This document shows, in pieces, positions 11,020-22,794 of a DNA stretch of 64,000 bases. Source of the DNA: Lotus japonicus. Taxonomy: Eukaryota; Streptophyta; Magnoliopsida; Fabales; Fabaceae. The notes under the pieces were generated by a model. The model was not told the DNA's origin, ran no database searches, and saw nothing but the letters and a program-made list of their open reading frames with translations. Location of the stretch: NCBI RefSeq assembly GCF_012489685.1, contig NC_080046.1, forward strand, positions 1,242,501 through 1,306,500. Direction: 5' to 3'. Both the position numbers and the translations under genes were made by a program. The first letter of the stretch is position 1. The number at the start of each line of letters is the position of its first letter.

Positions 11020-13375
11020 GGCATATTTCCGAGTATATAATAAATTGTTTTTAATATATATAGTTATTTATTTTGTATAAATGAAAAATAAATATAAATA
11101 TAATTTTTTATTTTATTAATTTGTTTATGATATAATAATATAATAAATTGCATATTTTTGTTTTTCCAATCTCCAAATAAGTCTACAAAATTTATAACTT
11201 ATAAAATTTGATAGAAAATACGTATTACATATTAAATTACATTTTTTTACACTATATCATTGTGATTTCCTAAACTCTATATAACTAAATACGGATGGAT
11301 ATTCAAAATTTAAAGGATGCAATAATAATTCTCTTATATAAAATACTATAAAAAGGCAAGAACATTTAATTAAAAAGTGTAATAGATATCTCTGGTGGAA
11401 AAACACAACATTCCAATGAAGCATACAAATTTTTTGGATTTAGGGTTTAGATTTAAATCCAATCTATCTAATTGTTCACCACCAAGATAAATAAAAAAAA
11501 CAGTAAAAAAATTCCATAATTGACTTCTAGTGGGAGAATTTTTTCACGAAATTATTTCGTTCATGACTCCAACATGAATAACGTGTGGATCATCTTTATG
11601 AATTCCAAACCAAACAGAATGATTATCTGTAAGGTTATTCGCTTTGATGAATTTTTTCCACCCCTTCTTCAAGGTGCACTCTGACTCTCTCCTTGGGTTC
11701 CAAACCAATTCACAGTAAATCTCTTGTTTTTCTGATCTCGCAGAACCAAATTGTAATGCTTCTGTATATCTACTCCATTAAAATATTTAAAAAGTCTAGA
11801 AAAATTTTAAAAATTATATTAAAACATTTTCTATTGGTTTTAACTTGAAGGTATCTTCATGCTAAATCTCTCTCTCTCTCTCCTAAAATTTTATTAAAAC
11901 ATTTTCTTTAGATTCAAATTAAAGTATTTTTATGCAAAATGTTCATCATGTAGGAACTCTGTACTATATAATAAAGAAATATAGACTAAATATGTTAATT
12001 CTTCTCTAACCCCCATGTGGGAGCTCTATATTCACAATCAAATTTACTAAAAACTTGAAAGTATTTTCATGTAAACTGATCCTGATGCAGGATCTTTTTA
12101 CTATATAATTAACAAATATAGACTAAATATGTTTATTCTTCTCTAATTCATCGTGAGAGTTCTATATTCACAATAAAATTAAAATACTTATGTATATTTA
12201 CTCTTAAATTATTTAAAAAGTATGAGAAAAAGACTAGATTATAACCAAACATTTTATATTAGTTTCAACTTGAAAGTATTTTCATGCAAAATGTTCCTCA
12301 TGTAGGAGCTTTTTACTATATAATTAATAAACATAGACTAAATATGTTTATTTTTCTCTATATTCCCGTGGGAGCCCTATATTCACAATCAAATTATAAC
12401 GCTTATGTATATCTACTCTTATAACGCTTATGTATATCTACTCTTAAATTATTTGCAACTTGAAAGCATTTTCATGCAAAATGTTCCTCCCCGTATGAGT
12501 TTTTTAATAAGTAACTTAAACATAAATTAAATATAACTGAAAATGGTCCTCCCTCTGGCTTCCCAATTTTCCCAATTAAATTATAATGCTTCTATATATA
12601 TTTCCTTAAAATCATTTAAAAAGTATGAAAATAGCATATAGCATAAACTTATGTAGAAAATTTAATCGAAAATGGCTGATAGATACCGTGGAAAATAGCA
12701 CGACATATACATCATAGTTCTATATATTTTTCTCTAATTCGCAGTAGAACATTAACTCATACTTTAACTCTTTCGTTTTGATTTTTTTATTCTTGGAAAA
12801 ATAACTGAAACCTCTCTCGATGATTGTCAAATGTAATTTATTTCCATCTTTTTAAGCTTTCTTTTACATTGTATTTAGATGATACAGTCTAGGCATTCAC
12901 TAAAAATGCTGAAGACATTGTCTTCTTAGTTCTTGGTCAAGGATATTCTACATATGACTATCTACTTAGGTTTTTCATACACAGACTTTTGGTGTTAATT
13001 TTAAGACTTTGAAGAGCATTTTGTTCCTTCCTCTATATTGGTTAGGCATCAATTTGGTAAGTTGTTTTCGGTGAAATTGGTGAACTGTAGCATTTTTGAA
13101 GAACTTTGAGATAAGTACATCTTAGTCAAAACTCTAATGTTGTAATTAGGTTCCTTAGGTAAGTGGCAAGTTGCAACCTTTAATCAGTTTTGTGGAGTGT
13201 TATTACAGTAGTACCCTCTTCATTTGACATATTTTCAAAATCAAATTATCACTCTTTTAAATAAACATTTACCCATAAAGATTCTAAAAATTATGGTAAA
13301 ATGTTTTTTTTATAGCTTTAACATAAAAGAGCTCATCAACAACAGCTGCAATTACATCTTCAAATGATCAAGTCC
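11020..13375. other. AT-rich region with degenerate tandem repeats, possible Helitron body
   Basis: No intact gene is seen. Between about 11842 and 12500 a unit containing AACTTGAAAGTATTTTCATG recurs at 11842, 12052, 12267 and 12457, a period of 190-215 bp. A (CT)n run lies at about 11867-11882. A near-duplicate of 21 bp ending CTACTCTTA repeats at about 12399-12442. A segment at about 12770-12880 resembles 14990-15100, hinting at a repeated unit. Confidence 0.5.
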
Positions 13376-13995
13376 AAACAACCGCATTAGTATCTTCAAA
13401 AGCAGAGCTGTTATCGAAAGAAGGCAGCAAGTCCTGACAAAAAAAATTTAAAAAAACAATTAAAATGTATATATACAAATTGGAACATGAAAATTAACCA
13501 AATTGAAAACTTAAAATTAGGCAATTGAGGATAGAACACAATCATTAAGGCCTGTTCAGTGACCAATTGATACATGAATGGATGCAGAATTGTACAGTAT
13601 GTAGAAAGTTGAATTGTTTTAATTCTTGTCAAAATAAAAAAGAGTTTCGCCAAAAATATTAACATGAATAATAAATAATGAAAGAATAAATTAAAACACT
13701 AACCTGAACTAAATGACTCCTTCTACCATGTTCTTCAATAAGAGAACCACCTTATAATTCAAGAGCTTATAAAAAAACCTGATAATTCAAGACTTTAATG
13801 GTTATTTAATTAAAAGCCAAACCTAAAAATTTGAATCCTAAAGATAAAAGAGGATGGCTTCTATGTGATGGTTTTGCAGCAGGTGATTAAGAATTCACTG
13901 AGCCGTGAGAAGTAGCGCTGAGGCATGGGACCGAGCTAGGAACACCCGGTTCAACTTGCATCACCAACGGGTTCGTAACGTACTGAAGTATGCTC
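13376..13995 (-). pseudogene. Exon-like relics on the minus strand, unrecognised
   Basis: Two minus-strand stretches look like terminal exons. One runs from about 13995 to 13890 after a good acceptor (TTTTTTGTCCAG) and is open for about 35 codons with varied residues ending GSVNS-stop. The other, 13437 to about 13376, follows TTTTTTTGTCAG and reads DLLPSFDNSS and onwards. They could be fragments of a captured gene inside a Helitron, but the family was not recognised and chance cannot be excluded. Confidence 0.25.
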
Positions 13996-15614
13996 GAAGA
14001 GTTCTGGACAAAAAATGAAATGAGTAAAAAACACAGAGTTGCAAATAAGATTTTACTTTAGAGAGGAGAATAGTGAGGAGAATTTCTTGAAATAAGGCCT
14101 TAGAATAAAGGGACCCTGCTTTGAAACTAACTTTAATCTGTGAGACATGAGAGAGAGTCCATTTGTAATCTTCAAGGTGGGGAAATATGAGTGCCAAATG
14201 AATAAGAGATAGAAGTGGAAGGTTTGCATGTTGGTTTTGGCAAAATTGACCAATGAGAAACAATCTTGCAAAGGAAGAATAATAAGTACAGTGGGTACTG
14301 TTAGTTGAGGTCACAACATATATCTCCAAAAAGAAGAAAAAAAGCATGCACCTAGCCAGCCTCTTGGGAGTTAAAGCAACGTGGCATTGGAGACCACAAT
14401 GGTTTAAATCAATTAATTAATTAAGAGAGTCTACGTAATCTAATTGGACAAATTGAATTATGTGTATATTTCCACCACTCAAAAATTGATCTTTTAACAA
14501 TTTTGAATCAATGTCTCGAGTCATTCAAAAAAAAAAATCAATGTCTCGAGGTAATTATCTGAAGTATAAGAAATGGAAATCTTGATACTCAAAATGGTTT
14601 AAATGTGCATTTGAATTGGAGATAACTACAAATTATAATTGGTCAAAATTTATGATTGAAAATATGTTAGTCTCAATAATCACGCACAATTAATAGTAAA
14701 GACAATCTGTAAAGTAGAAAATTTTCAAAATAAGCAACGTGATTGACTCTTCATGAAGTGGGAGATTAATGCTTTAAAAATTGAGTTAAACGAAAATTCT
14801 GATTAGCCAGAATTGTGATAATGGTAGACTGGTTGAGTAAAAGCATTTAATGTAAGTCTAAAAAAATTGAAAATACTACATTTAAGTCAAAAATAAAATA
14901 ATTTACATGGCTTATTACATGCTTACCCTTGAATAATACATCAAATAGCAATTGAGCCATTCCCAAGTTTCCTAAAGTAGTAATACTAATTTCTTTTGGA
15001 TTTTTTTAATCCTAGGAAAATAGTTGAAACATCTCCCAATGGATGCCAAGTGTCAAAACTTGTCATCTTTTAGGTTCTCTTTTATATACTATTTAGATTT
15101 AGATTTAGATTATACTCTTCCATCCCGATTTATAAATCATTTTTAAAAGTATTTATTTTAAAATATAAATCACTTTATAATATAAATGAAATATTTGATA
15201 TTTTTTTAAATTTACGCTCGTATTTAATATGATTTTGAAAAGATTTTAATTTAGAGAGAAAAATTCTTATGTAATTGGACCAATTAAGGTTGTAGTCGAA
15301 CTTCGATCAAACCAGTAATTGTTAAATATTATTTTTTAAAATTTACATAATATATGAAATTATGTTCAATTATAAAGTGCAATACCAATAAAACAAAAAT
15401 TATAAAAAATAATAGTTGATCATATGTTTTTTATACAAGGATTAATTGTGTCCTTGAATGATAGATTAAGTGATAAGAGTTATGAGACATATGAGTTGGG
15501 TGAGAGAGGTCCAGGATCAATCTTAGAAGAGTGCAATTTATCTTTTCAATGTAAAAGAAAATACAAGGATTATTGTATGGCGATAGCCATTCCCATATTA
15601 TTTGGGTTAAAAGC
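13996..15614. other. AT-rich intergenic, nothing convincing
   Basis: No coding exon of clear quality. 15115-15180 has a short imperfect inverted structure around TATAAATCA resembling a degraded MITE end. Confidence 0.5.
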
Positions 15615-15617
15615 TAA

Positions 15618-15884
15618 GGGCACGTTTGGTATGTTGTATAGTATAAGACCTTATAAAATTGTATATGGTGGATTAAATAATCTATCATTTTAATCTATCA
15701 TTTATGGTGGATTAAATAATCCACCATCTATATGGTGGATTAAATAATCTATCATTTTAATCTATAAGAGGGGATTAACGTATAAACTTATATAATATAA
15801 TGTTAGCATCAAACAATGAATAAGTTTATAATGTATTGTATAAGCTTATACTAGCATGTCAAATACGGTGTGTCAAACCAGTCC
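15618..15884. mobile_element. Tourist-like MITE (PIF/Harbinger), 267 bp
   Basis: Ends are imperfect inverted repeats (GGGCACGTTTGGTATG left; GGACTGGTTTGACACA from the right), flanked by TAA on both sides (15615-15617, 15885-15887). A 3-bp TAA duplication and GG..C..GTTTGG ends are typical of Tourist MITEs. Inside, ATGGTGGATTAAATAATC is repeated three times (about 15665-15750). Confidence 0.75.
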
Positions 15885-15957
15885 TAATAGTAATTTAATC
15901 GTAAACAAAAAAAACTATATCACACTGTAAAGAAAGAAAAAAACCTATTATTTTCTT

Positions 15958-17014
15958 GGCCAAGACTATTTGTACCATCCCCCTTTACTATCCACACCAT
16001 CCCTTTTTTTTAATCCCATAAATACCCCTAACATAGAAAACATACAAAAGTAGTAAAAAAAAAATACTCTCCGAACCTCACCTTCTGCTTCCTTCTTCCT
16101 CTTCCACTCTCACCTTTCCCCATCCCTATTTCATCTTCTAAATCAACACATCACACACCTTAGAGGTATTTGAAGCTCCAAATCAGTGTAGAATATAAGT
16201 GGGTGAGATCAAGAGAAGAATAGAAGCTCAAAATAGGTGAGATTTTGGGATTTTTACGGTTTTTTCGCGTAAATCTGGGTAGAATATGTGGGTTCTGGTT
16301 CATTCTGCCATTTAAATTGCGGACGTTTTATTGCTACCGCTATCTTAGTAGCGGTAACTTCCGCTATCTTAATAGCGGTAGCTTCCGCTCTCATAGTAGC
16401 GGTAACTTCCGCTAGCTTAGTAGTGGTAACTTCCGCAATCAAAATAGTTGTAACGTCTGCTATCAAGGTAGCGGTAACTTCCACTATCTTAGTAGCGGTA
16501 TCTTCCGCTATTAAGATAGCGGAAGTTACTGTAATTTAAATTACGGTTTTTGTTGCAGGTTCTGGTTTTGGTGTTTGACTTGGTGAAGTTTGTTGTCTAT
16601 TAGGAGCATTATGACAGCTGGAACTTCTGAGGTTGATAATGAACATGATGGCTTTCAACCATCGCAAACCAAAATTAGGCAAATGTATGGGGGGGGGGCT
16701 TACTCTACAATTGCTTCTTCTTCCTCCTTGTTCCTTCAAGCACCTTCTTCCTCTTCCTGGTATGGCCCTCCTTTTTCTCCTGGTATGGCCCTCCTTCTTC
16801 GTTCCAATCAACAGATGGTGTGGTGCTAGGGTTTTTTTTATTTGGGAAAGTTAAGAGGAAGAGAGAAGGCCGTGAGAATGAGAGAGGGAGATGGTGTGGA
16901 GTTTTTTTTTAATTGAATCAGTTTAGGTTTTTTAAAATTGGGGGTATAATTGTATTTTTGCTCATAAGGGGATGGTGTGGATAGTAATTAGGGATGGTCC
17001 AAATAGTCTTGGCC
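15958..17014. mobile_element. Mutator-like element (1.06 kb) carrying a palindromic minisatellite
   Basis: Both ends start GGCCAAGACTATTTG(T/G)ACC and match as inverted repeats for about 70 bp. A perfect 9-bp duplication TATTTTCTT flanks it (15949-15957, 17015-17023). The interior has C/T-rich leader-like sequence (16075-16135), a 24-bp repeat array (16322-16530) and a run of ten G (about 16689-16698). No transposase is seen. Confidence 0.85.
16322..16530. repeat. Minisatellite of about 8 copies of a 24-bp self-complementary unit
   Basis: The unit is of the form CCGCTATCTTAGTAGCGG plus TAACTT. Each unit pairs with itself (CCGCTA with TAGCGG), so the array can form a chain of small hairpins or longer foldbacks. 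As 24 is a multiple of 3 the array stays open on both strands (an 8-residue IAEVTATK-like repeat on minus), which produces spurious ORFs. Confidence 0.85.
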
Positions 17015-17023
17015 TATTTTCTT

Positions 17024-18850
17024 AGAAAGAGACAAAACCAACAAACTGGTTTTGACATGACATTGGCATTTTTGTTGAAACAACACCTTGCTATTTGGTA
17101 TTAAAGAGAAGTTCCGTAATTTCTAATAGGTTCTTTTTTCTCTATGCCTTTAACTTTAAAAGCCCAATAAGAGAACGTTTGCGCCCAAAATACAGTGACA
17201 AACTCTAATAGATTTATATCTCAAACAACAGAGAAGTTTAACAAAAAAAAACAACAAAAAAGTTATAAAAAAAATAGCAAAAAAGTAGCAGCTGGAACCT
17301 ATAATCACTAGTCCTGCCTAGGAGGCAATTTCGTTAACAAGAGACACCATGTGAAGCTTAGGCGAGGCAAGCTTCCTCAAAGTGACTATGGTTGCGGCGA
17401 GCAGGGAGTCTTGAAAAGTGGACTAAAGGACGAGACGTCATTCGTTGGGCCGACCGGGCTGGAGCCCAACGGGTGCCCTTCAACGTCACTAGCGTGGACA
17501 CTTGGATGTTTTGCTTACCAGGGCAAAATTTAGTCTTAAGAGTGTTGTGAGGGCTTTTGGAGCGAAATTAGGCCTTAAGAGTGTTGTGAGGGCTTTTGGA
17601 CCGAGCATTATGAGACCCAAAAGTCCACTAGATGGTTATATCTAGGGTTTGAACCTACCCACTACAAAAGGGAAAGGCTTGGGACGAATTCTTATTTGTA
17701 CGAAAAGCAGCAAGGTTATTACAAGGCTCTACTTCTGTTAGAGTTTTGGATCTCGACCGTTCTTATTACTCACTAAGTATATGTTTGGGTTGAGGAAGTT
17801 CCTTTGATGCAAGTTTCTTTCATTGAGCATGATGTATCGGTCTGTGTGCGGGTTTCTTTTTTTAATTAGTGAAGTTTCCATTGAAAAAATATTGAAAACT
17901 TTCTTTAATCTCTAAAGTAAGTATATTGGGAAAAATATAGTGATGAATTATTTAAAATGAAAAAATATTTTTCTTGATGCCTTGTAGAAAGGGGAATTAA
18001 AGACCGGTCTCATGTAGAAGCACTACCAAATCATGGTACCATCCTTGTTCAATGAGGAGGAAACTCATGAGGCCCCAAACTTCAGAATCAATACATTTAT
18101 CAGTCAATGCAGTAAACATGTGGTTTCATTGGTTTGTGTTGTCGTCAATTAACCTCTATCATTCTCACTGGACCCCATTGAGGTACCAATTCTACTGAGT
18201 CTTCATCAAAAGAATTGAACCATACGTTACTCCAAATACTGCAAAGTGACAGAGGCACTTGAAGACTTGAAAAGTTTTCTAGCCTAACTTCTCTTGGAAC
18301 CGGTCAACCAGAGAGAAATTCACAACTTTGAGCCATGAATAATACTATTGTACAACCTAGCTAGTTACATAAAGAAAACACGTTTTACAACTTATCTCAT
18401 TAAATTTTGGAAAACAAAATTCACTAAGACATGTGAATTGGGAAACAGAAGTTAAGAAAACATTTATATAAATTGAATTACAAAATATTAAAATATGAGT
18501 GACTGCCTTTGAGTATGAAGTAAGCAGGTTGTTCTTAACCAAGTGAGTATGAAGTACCTCTAATCAAAGTGTGGTGGTGCTAGGCAGGGAGCATGGTGGT
18601 GCAATGAATGCCCACGATGTAGTAAGCTGCGTTCAAGTTAATTCGAAATCATCAGAGAGAATATTTGGAAGTCGAGAACAGCAATAAGAGAGCAAATGAG
18701 TCATGTTTATTTTACAGTGTGACCAAACATGTGTTCTTATAGTCCTGGACTCAATATTTGACGTGTATTAACGTTTGGGGGCCAACCATAAGTAATTGTG
18801 CTGACCAGAACACAAGTTAAGCCTTTTCAAGTCCACTCACCACGGCAACC
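17024..18850. other. Intergenic region with a 27-bp direct repeat and possible gene relics
   Basis: A 27-bp perfect repeat (CTTAAGAGTGTTGTGAGGGC...) occurs at 17535-17561 and 17574-17600, in a GC-richer segment (17300-17760) that may be an old retroelement piece. On the minus strand, 18345-18000 has two coding-like runs (about 53 codons ending PVRMIEVN-stop and about 43 codons ending VLLHETGL-stop) that may be gene remnants. Neither family is recognised. Confidence 0.4.
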
Positions 18851-18854
18851 CTCA

Positions 18855-18862
18855 TTTATAAA
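18855..18862 (+). promoter_or_regulatory. Putative TATA box of the ATL gene
   Basis: TTTATAAA lies about 180 bp before the chosen ATG at 19041. Confidence 0.4.
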
Positions 18863-19040
18863 CCACTTTTGGTCTTCTCTTTTTCCCTGCCCCATTTCTT
18901 CTATTTGAATTTAGAGCAAAACCATGGTCTCTTTCACTTAGCGCATTCAACATCCTATAAAATTTTCAGGGCAAGTGCCAATTGTTCTATCTAAACTCTT
19001 TTCTTGTCAAGTCTTAATACTCTTCTATTTAGAATCTGGT

Positions 19041-19925
19041 ATGGATTTTGCAAGCAGAAGGCACTTGATCAATGTGTCACGTACGCCATGTATGTCACAA
19101 GCACTTTCCCCTATGGCATTTCATGGGGATGTGGTTGTGCATCCTTCTAGTACTACAAATTTTCCCTTGATACCAATCATTGTAATAGGAATGTTGGCCA
19201 CATCTTTCTTTCTTATGGGCTACTACATCTTTGTGGTCAAGTGCTGCCTCAATCGGAACCGTGTTGATCTTGCAAGAGTTAGAAGATTTTCTCTATCATG
19301 GCAACGTGAAGAGCCGTTTGCATCAGAGCCTAGAGGATTGGAGGAAGCAGTGATTCGGTCAATCCCAGTGATTCATTACAAGACTGAAAGAGACAGAGAC
19401 TTCGGTGGTGAGAGAAGCATTTGTGAATGTGTAGTTTGCTTGAATGAGTTTCACGAAGATGAGAAGCTCAGGGTTATACCAAACTGTGGCCATGTCTTTC
19501 ACATTGATTGCATAGATATTTGGCTTCAAAACAATGTGAGTTGCCCTCTTTGCAGAAGATGCATTTTCTTGACAAGCCAAACCCATGTTGACCAGCTACT
19601 CATGACTCCAAGACCTTCCCCTCAATATCAAAGCCAAAATGGTGATAACCTCATTGGTGGTGATGGAGATTTTGTTGTGATTGTATTGGATGAGGAACAT
19701 GAGGGTGAACAAAACTTGCAAGGAAGAAAAGAAAGAAGTAAAGACTTGGAGTTGCCAGCAGGTCCTATTGGTCCTTCACAAAGGAAGTTGGAACAGAGAA
19801 TTCTGAAGAAAAAAGCAAGGAAGCTTCATAAAATGATCAGCATGGAGGATGGAGCCAAAGATGATGAGTTTTCAGTTCAACCCATTAGGAGATCTTTCTC
19901 CATGGAGTTATCAGTGCATACATAA
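19041..19925 (+). CDS. RING-H2 finger protein of the ATL family (ATL1/ATL16-like)
   Basis: Single-exon gene, 294 residues, as is usual for ATL genes. One transmembrane segment lies near residues 43-66 (FPLIPIIVIG...YYIFVV). The GLD-type motif GLEEAVIRSIP is at 99-109. The RING-H2 domain spans 130-171 with Cys130, Cys133, Cys149, His151, His154, Cys157, Cys168 and Cys171, and Trp161 after the sixth ligand. The C-terminus is basic, then acidic. The family acts as membrane-anchored E3 ubiquitin ligases, often in stress or defence responses. An in-frame ATG at 18975 would add 22 residues; I chose 19041 because the family commonly starts with MDF/MDL and the extension looks untranslated. ATL1 or ATL16 assignment rests on overall look and gene neighbourhood. 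Confidence 0.9.
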   Translation: MDFASRRHLINVSRTPCMSQALSPMAFHGDVVVHPSSTTNFPLIPIIVIGMLATSFFLMGYYIFVVKCCLNRNRVDLARVRRFSLSWQREEPFASEPRGLEEAVIRSIPVIHYKTERDRDFGGERSICECVVCLNEFHEDEKLRVIPNCGHVFHIDCIDIWLQNNVSCPLCRRCIFLTSQTHVDQLLMTPRPSPQYQSQNGDNLIGGDGDFVVIVLDEEHEGEQNLQGRKERSKDLELPAGPIGPSQRKLEQRILKKKARKLHKMISMEDGAKDDEFSVQPIRRSFSMELSVHT

Positions 19926-20162
19926 GTGGACACCAGGACATGTCCATGAGGTCTGTAGACTCTGTTCCATTGAAGCTTGTGGTTGTGGTGGTAAAGCAAA
20001 GAGAACATTCCTCTCCTTTGGATAGGGGAGTAGATCTAGAAATACACTGTTTTGGCTGTTATTTTTTAGACCCTTCAAAGTATTTTGTGTCCTCACCTCT
20101 TTTCTTTTTAGATTATATATGTTTAGTAGACCGAGGATATAAATTGAATAGGACATAGGAAT

Positions 20163-20676
20163 GTTGAAACATGAATATGAAATTGGATTTCAAATAATTT
20201 AAGTTTAATAGATATGTACAGCTAAGTTTTGCACTCACATTCAACCATTTTGTGACACATAGGACAAATAGTTACATTTCTTTTTTATTTAAATTAAATT
20301 AAAATCATATTTTTTAATGTGGTAGAAAACAATTGGATTAACTCGGAAACCGCCAAACTGAGATTGTGTTTGTGCGGAAGCTGACCACAATACCATGTAC
20401 TCAGTTTTGGTCGGTTAGGACATTTTGAACCCGAAGCCAACCAAAACTACCAAGTGCTCACACCTATTGAAGCACGTCGACTTAGGATTTACACCTGGCT
20501 CGTCGATAGAACTTTTATTTCAAAGATTTTTTAGTAAACATTTGGCGCCCAATGCAGGTCTGGTAAAACTTTTCCATGCCACATTCTTGAACTAGTGTTC
20601 TCAACTAAGTGGAGATGGATGTACTCTCTTTATTTTCATAATGAAATATTTTGCATTTGACTTTAGAAAAAAAAAT
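20163..20676. other. Intergenic; possible old LTR/primer-site relic
   Basis: At about 20526-20555 TAGTAAACATTTGGCGCCCA resembles an LTR end followed by a Ty3/gypsy-type primer site, preceded by GTCGA-rich sequence like the Tat LTRs elsewhere in the window. No coding remains are visible. Confidence 0.3.
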
Positions 20677-20681
20677 CATAG

Positions 20682-21028
20682 TATTAGAATTTGAGAGGTT
20701 TAATTGTACCTTAGAAGCTCACTTAGAGCTGGGAGTTGCTATACTCTTTATAAGGATCGTCTTGGTCATATTTCTAGTCAATGTGATACTCCTAACATGC
20801 CTTTCATACCAAGGACTGACATCTGGAGTGTGAATTTTGCATGCCTGGACACTTGTAGGGCTAATATATTGGAGGTCTCAAGCAAATACATCTATAATAG
20901 ATTCTTACAACATATTAGACTTTAGTAGGCTCAACTCTCCTCCAAAAATTAACTTAGATGTGATGGTTTCTCAACCTTTTATAAGGACTATCTTAATCAT
21001 ATCTTCAGTTAATGTGAGAGTTTTAACA
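20682..21028 (-). mobile_element. TRIM (miniature LTR retrotransposon), minus orientation, 347 bp
   Basis: Two short LTR-like repeats (left ending CTCCTAACA at about 20799, right ending GTTTTAACA at 21028) surround about 130 bp with no coding capacity. A purine-rich tract follows the left copy when read on minus. The 5-bp duplication CATAG flanks it (20677-20681, 21029-21033). Ends on minus are TGTTA...TTCTAATA, the same as the TRIM at 62075. Confidence 0.7.
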
Positions 21029-21033
21029 CATAG

Positions 21034-22076
21034 AAAGTAAAGTGAGAATTAAAAAAATAAAATAATGATAACAAATTTAAATAAAAAACTTGATAAATAA
21101 AATAAATTGAATTAAAAATAAAATTTTAATAAGTTAGTGTAAATATTTAACTTAAATACTAAATTTTGATATTTAGTATATATTCTACAAATATAAATTA
21201 TAAAAAGGATTTTAAATTTATATTAAAAAAATAATCATAACTGAAATAAAAAAAGTAAAATGTTTTGAATTTGAATTTGAATTTAAAAACAAAGTTTAAA
21301 CCTCAAAATTAAGAAAAAAAATTGAATTTAAATAATTTTGACTTAGTAAAATCTCACTCTTATAAATAGTGTGTGAAATTCACTCTCCAACTAGGGCAGA
21401 GAGAAATATGAAATTAGTCTGATTGAGAGAGCAATGATGTTATATCCTCACTCTATGAGAAGAATACTCTAATTTATACAATAGAGTGTTGATTTCCACC
21501 ATAAATTCTGTAAGAGCATCATCATTCGTAAGTTCTTATTTTGGGTTCTTAGCTCAATTTCCATAGGTCTAGAGTGTCACATAAGATATAAGCAACTCAT
21601 AAGTAATTGATATAAATATTTATCCAACCCGAAAAACTTTTGGTTGGGTCGCACAAAACCCTCTATATTTTACTTTAAGTTGATGAATGAGAGATAAGAT
21701 ATAATTTTTAAATCTTAGAACTCAAAAAGTAAAGTTGCTTGTAGAAGGAATTTGACCTTATTTTTAAGAATTAAGAACTCAACTCAGCCTTCTCTAATGG
21801 GAGAAAAATATAAGGACCGATTCTTAACTTGACCTTATTTCTTGGCTTGGTGCTATTGGGTGTGGTTGGGTCTCTCTCGACCTCAACTTTGCAGTGACCG
21901 AAGCCTTGGTGAGGCAGGGTTCGTGGTTGGATGGGTCTGTGTGGCTGGGTTTGGCGGTGTTGCTGTTTCGGCGGCGCTCCTTTCTGCTCCTTTTTTTTTG
22001 TCTCTGTTCATGTGAGACAGGGTAGTTTTGATTCAGCGTTGAGTTTAGAGGTGTTTTGCGAGCCCACATTTCTGAT
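21034..22076. other. AT-rich sequence and left part of an older interrupted repeat
   Basis: 21040-21360 is very AT-rich. From about 21511 the sequence AGCATC...AAGTTCTTATTTTGGG is matched in inverse at about 26590-26620, suggesting the left end of an older DNA element later split by the LTR element at 22082. The target duplication is not clear. 21840-22075 is GC-richer and could be captured gene sequence. Confidence 0.35.
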
Positions 22077-22786
22077 CCGTCTGTGAGACCCAAAATTTTA
22101 GTTATAGAACTAATTAAATAAATTACTATTCACGATTAAGTTTCGATGTATCGTGAAGGAAACTGAACGAGTGTTCAATAATTGTAATAACTTAATGAAG
22201 GAGAAAGTTCAGGAAATGACTAAGAATAGTACTATAGTCGCTATAGGTTATAGCACGAGCCTTATTCACTTCTGCCTTAGGGCGAAAGCGTTAGTTAAGG
22301 GCTAATCTGCTCTTAAAGCACTGTAGAAACGAAATTCAAAAATCTTCAGAGGAATATAATAATTTCTCTTATTCATTCCCATGACAAGTGTTTCGACACG
22401 AAACCCTAGAATGTACGAACGATCGATTCCAATTCTCGGAAGTTTGCCGAAACTAAGTTCCTGATAGCTCAAGAACCTTAAATAAACTATCGATGAAGAC
22501 TTTTTCTATTCAGAGCTTCAAACGAAGATTCCACACGGGCGTACCGATTTCTTTAGATGTTTCTAATCTTTCTTCAGATGGAAGTTTTGTGATCCGACAT
22601 CAACTGCAAAAAGTAACTTTTCGGGTTAAATCGTCTAATACCGTTATTTGATCGATTACCTAAATTCCAAGAAACCTGTTTCGAGTTCTGGAATTCTGTC
22701 GTCAGATTCTATCTTATAATTCACAGAGAAACGCACAGGAAAAATCGGAATCGCGAAATTTTCATTTTCCCGCGTTTTCCATCTCC

Positions 22787-22794
22787 TATAAATA
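22787..22794 (+). promoter_or_regulatory. TATA box in the 4.1-kb LTR-like element
   Basis: TATAAATA in the context CTCCTATAAATAGGAG, about 700 bp from the left end, a usual place for an LTR promoter. Confidence 0.5.

Noticed and set aside
13900..13985. Possible tRNA or other structured RNA gene in a GC-richer patch
   Set aside because: No A/B boxes or cloverleaf could be drawn; it reads better as an exon relic.
16254..16539. Repeat-containing ORFs on both strands over the 24-bp array, suggesting a repetitive protein
   Set aside because: The unit length is a multiple of three, so both strands stay open automatically; there is no promoter, start context or flanking coding sequence.
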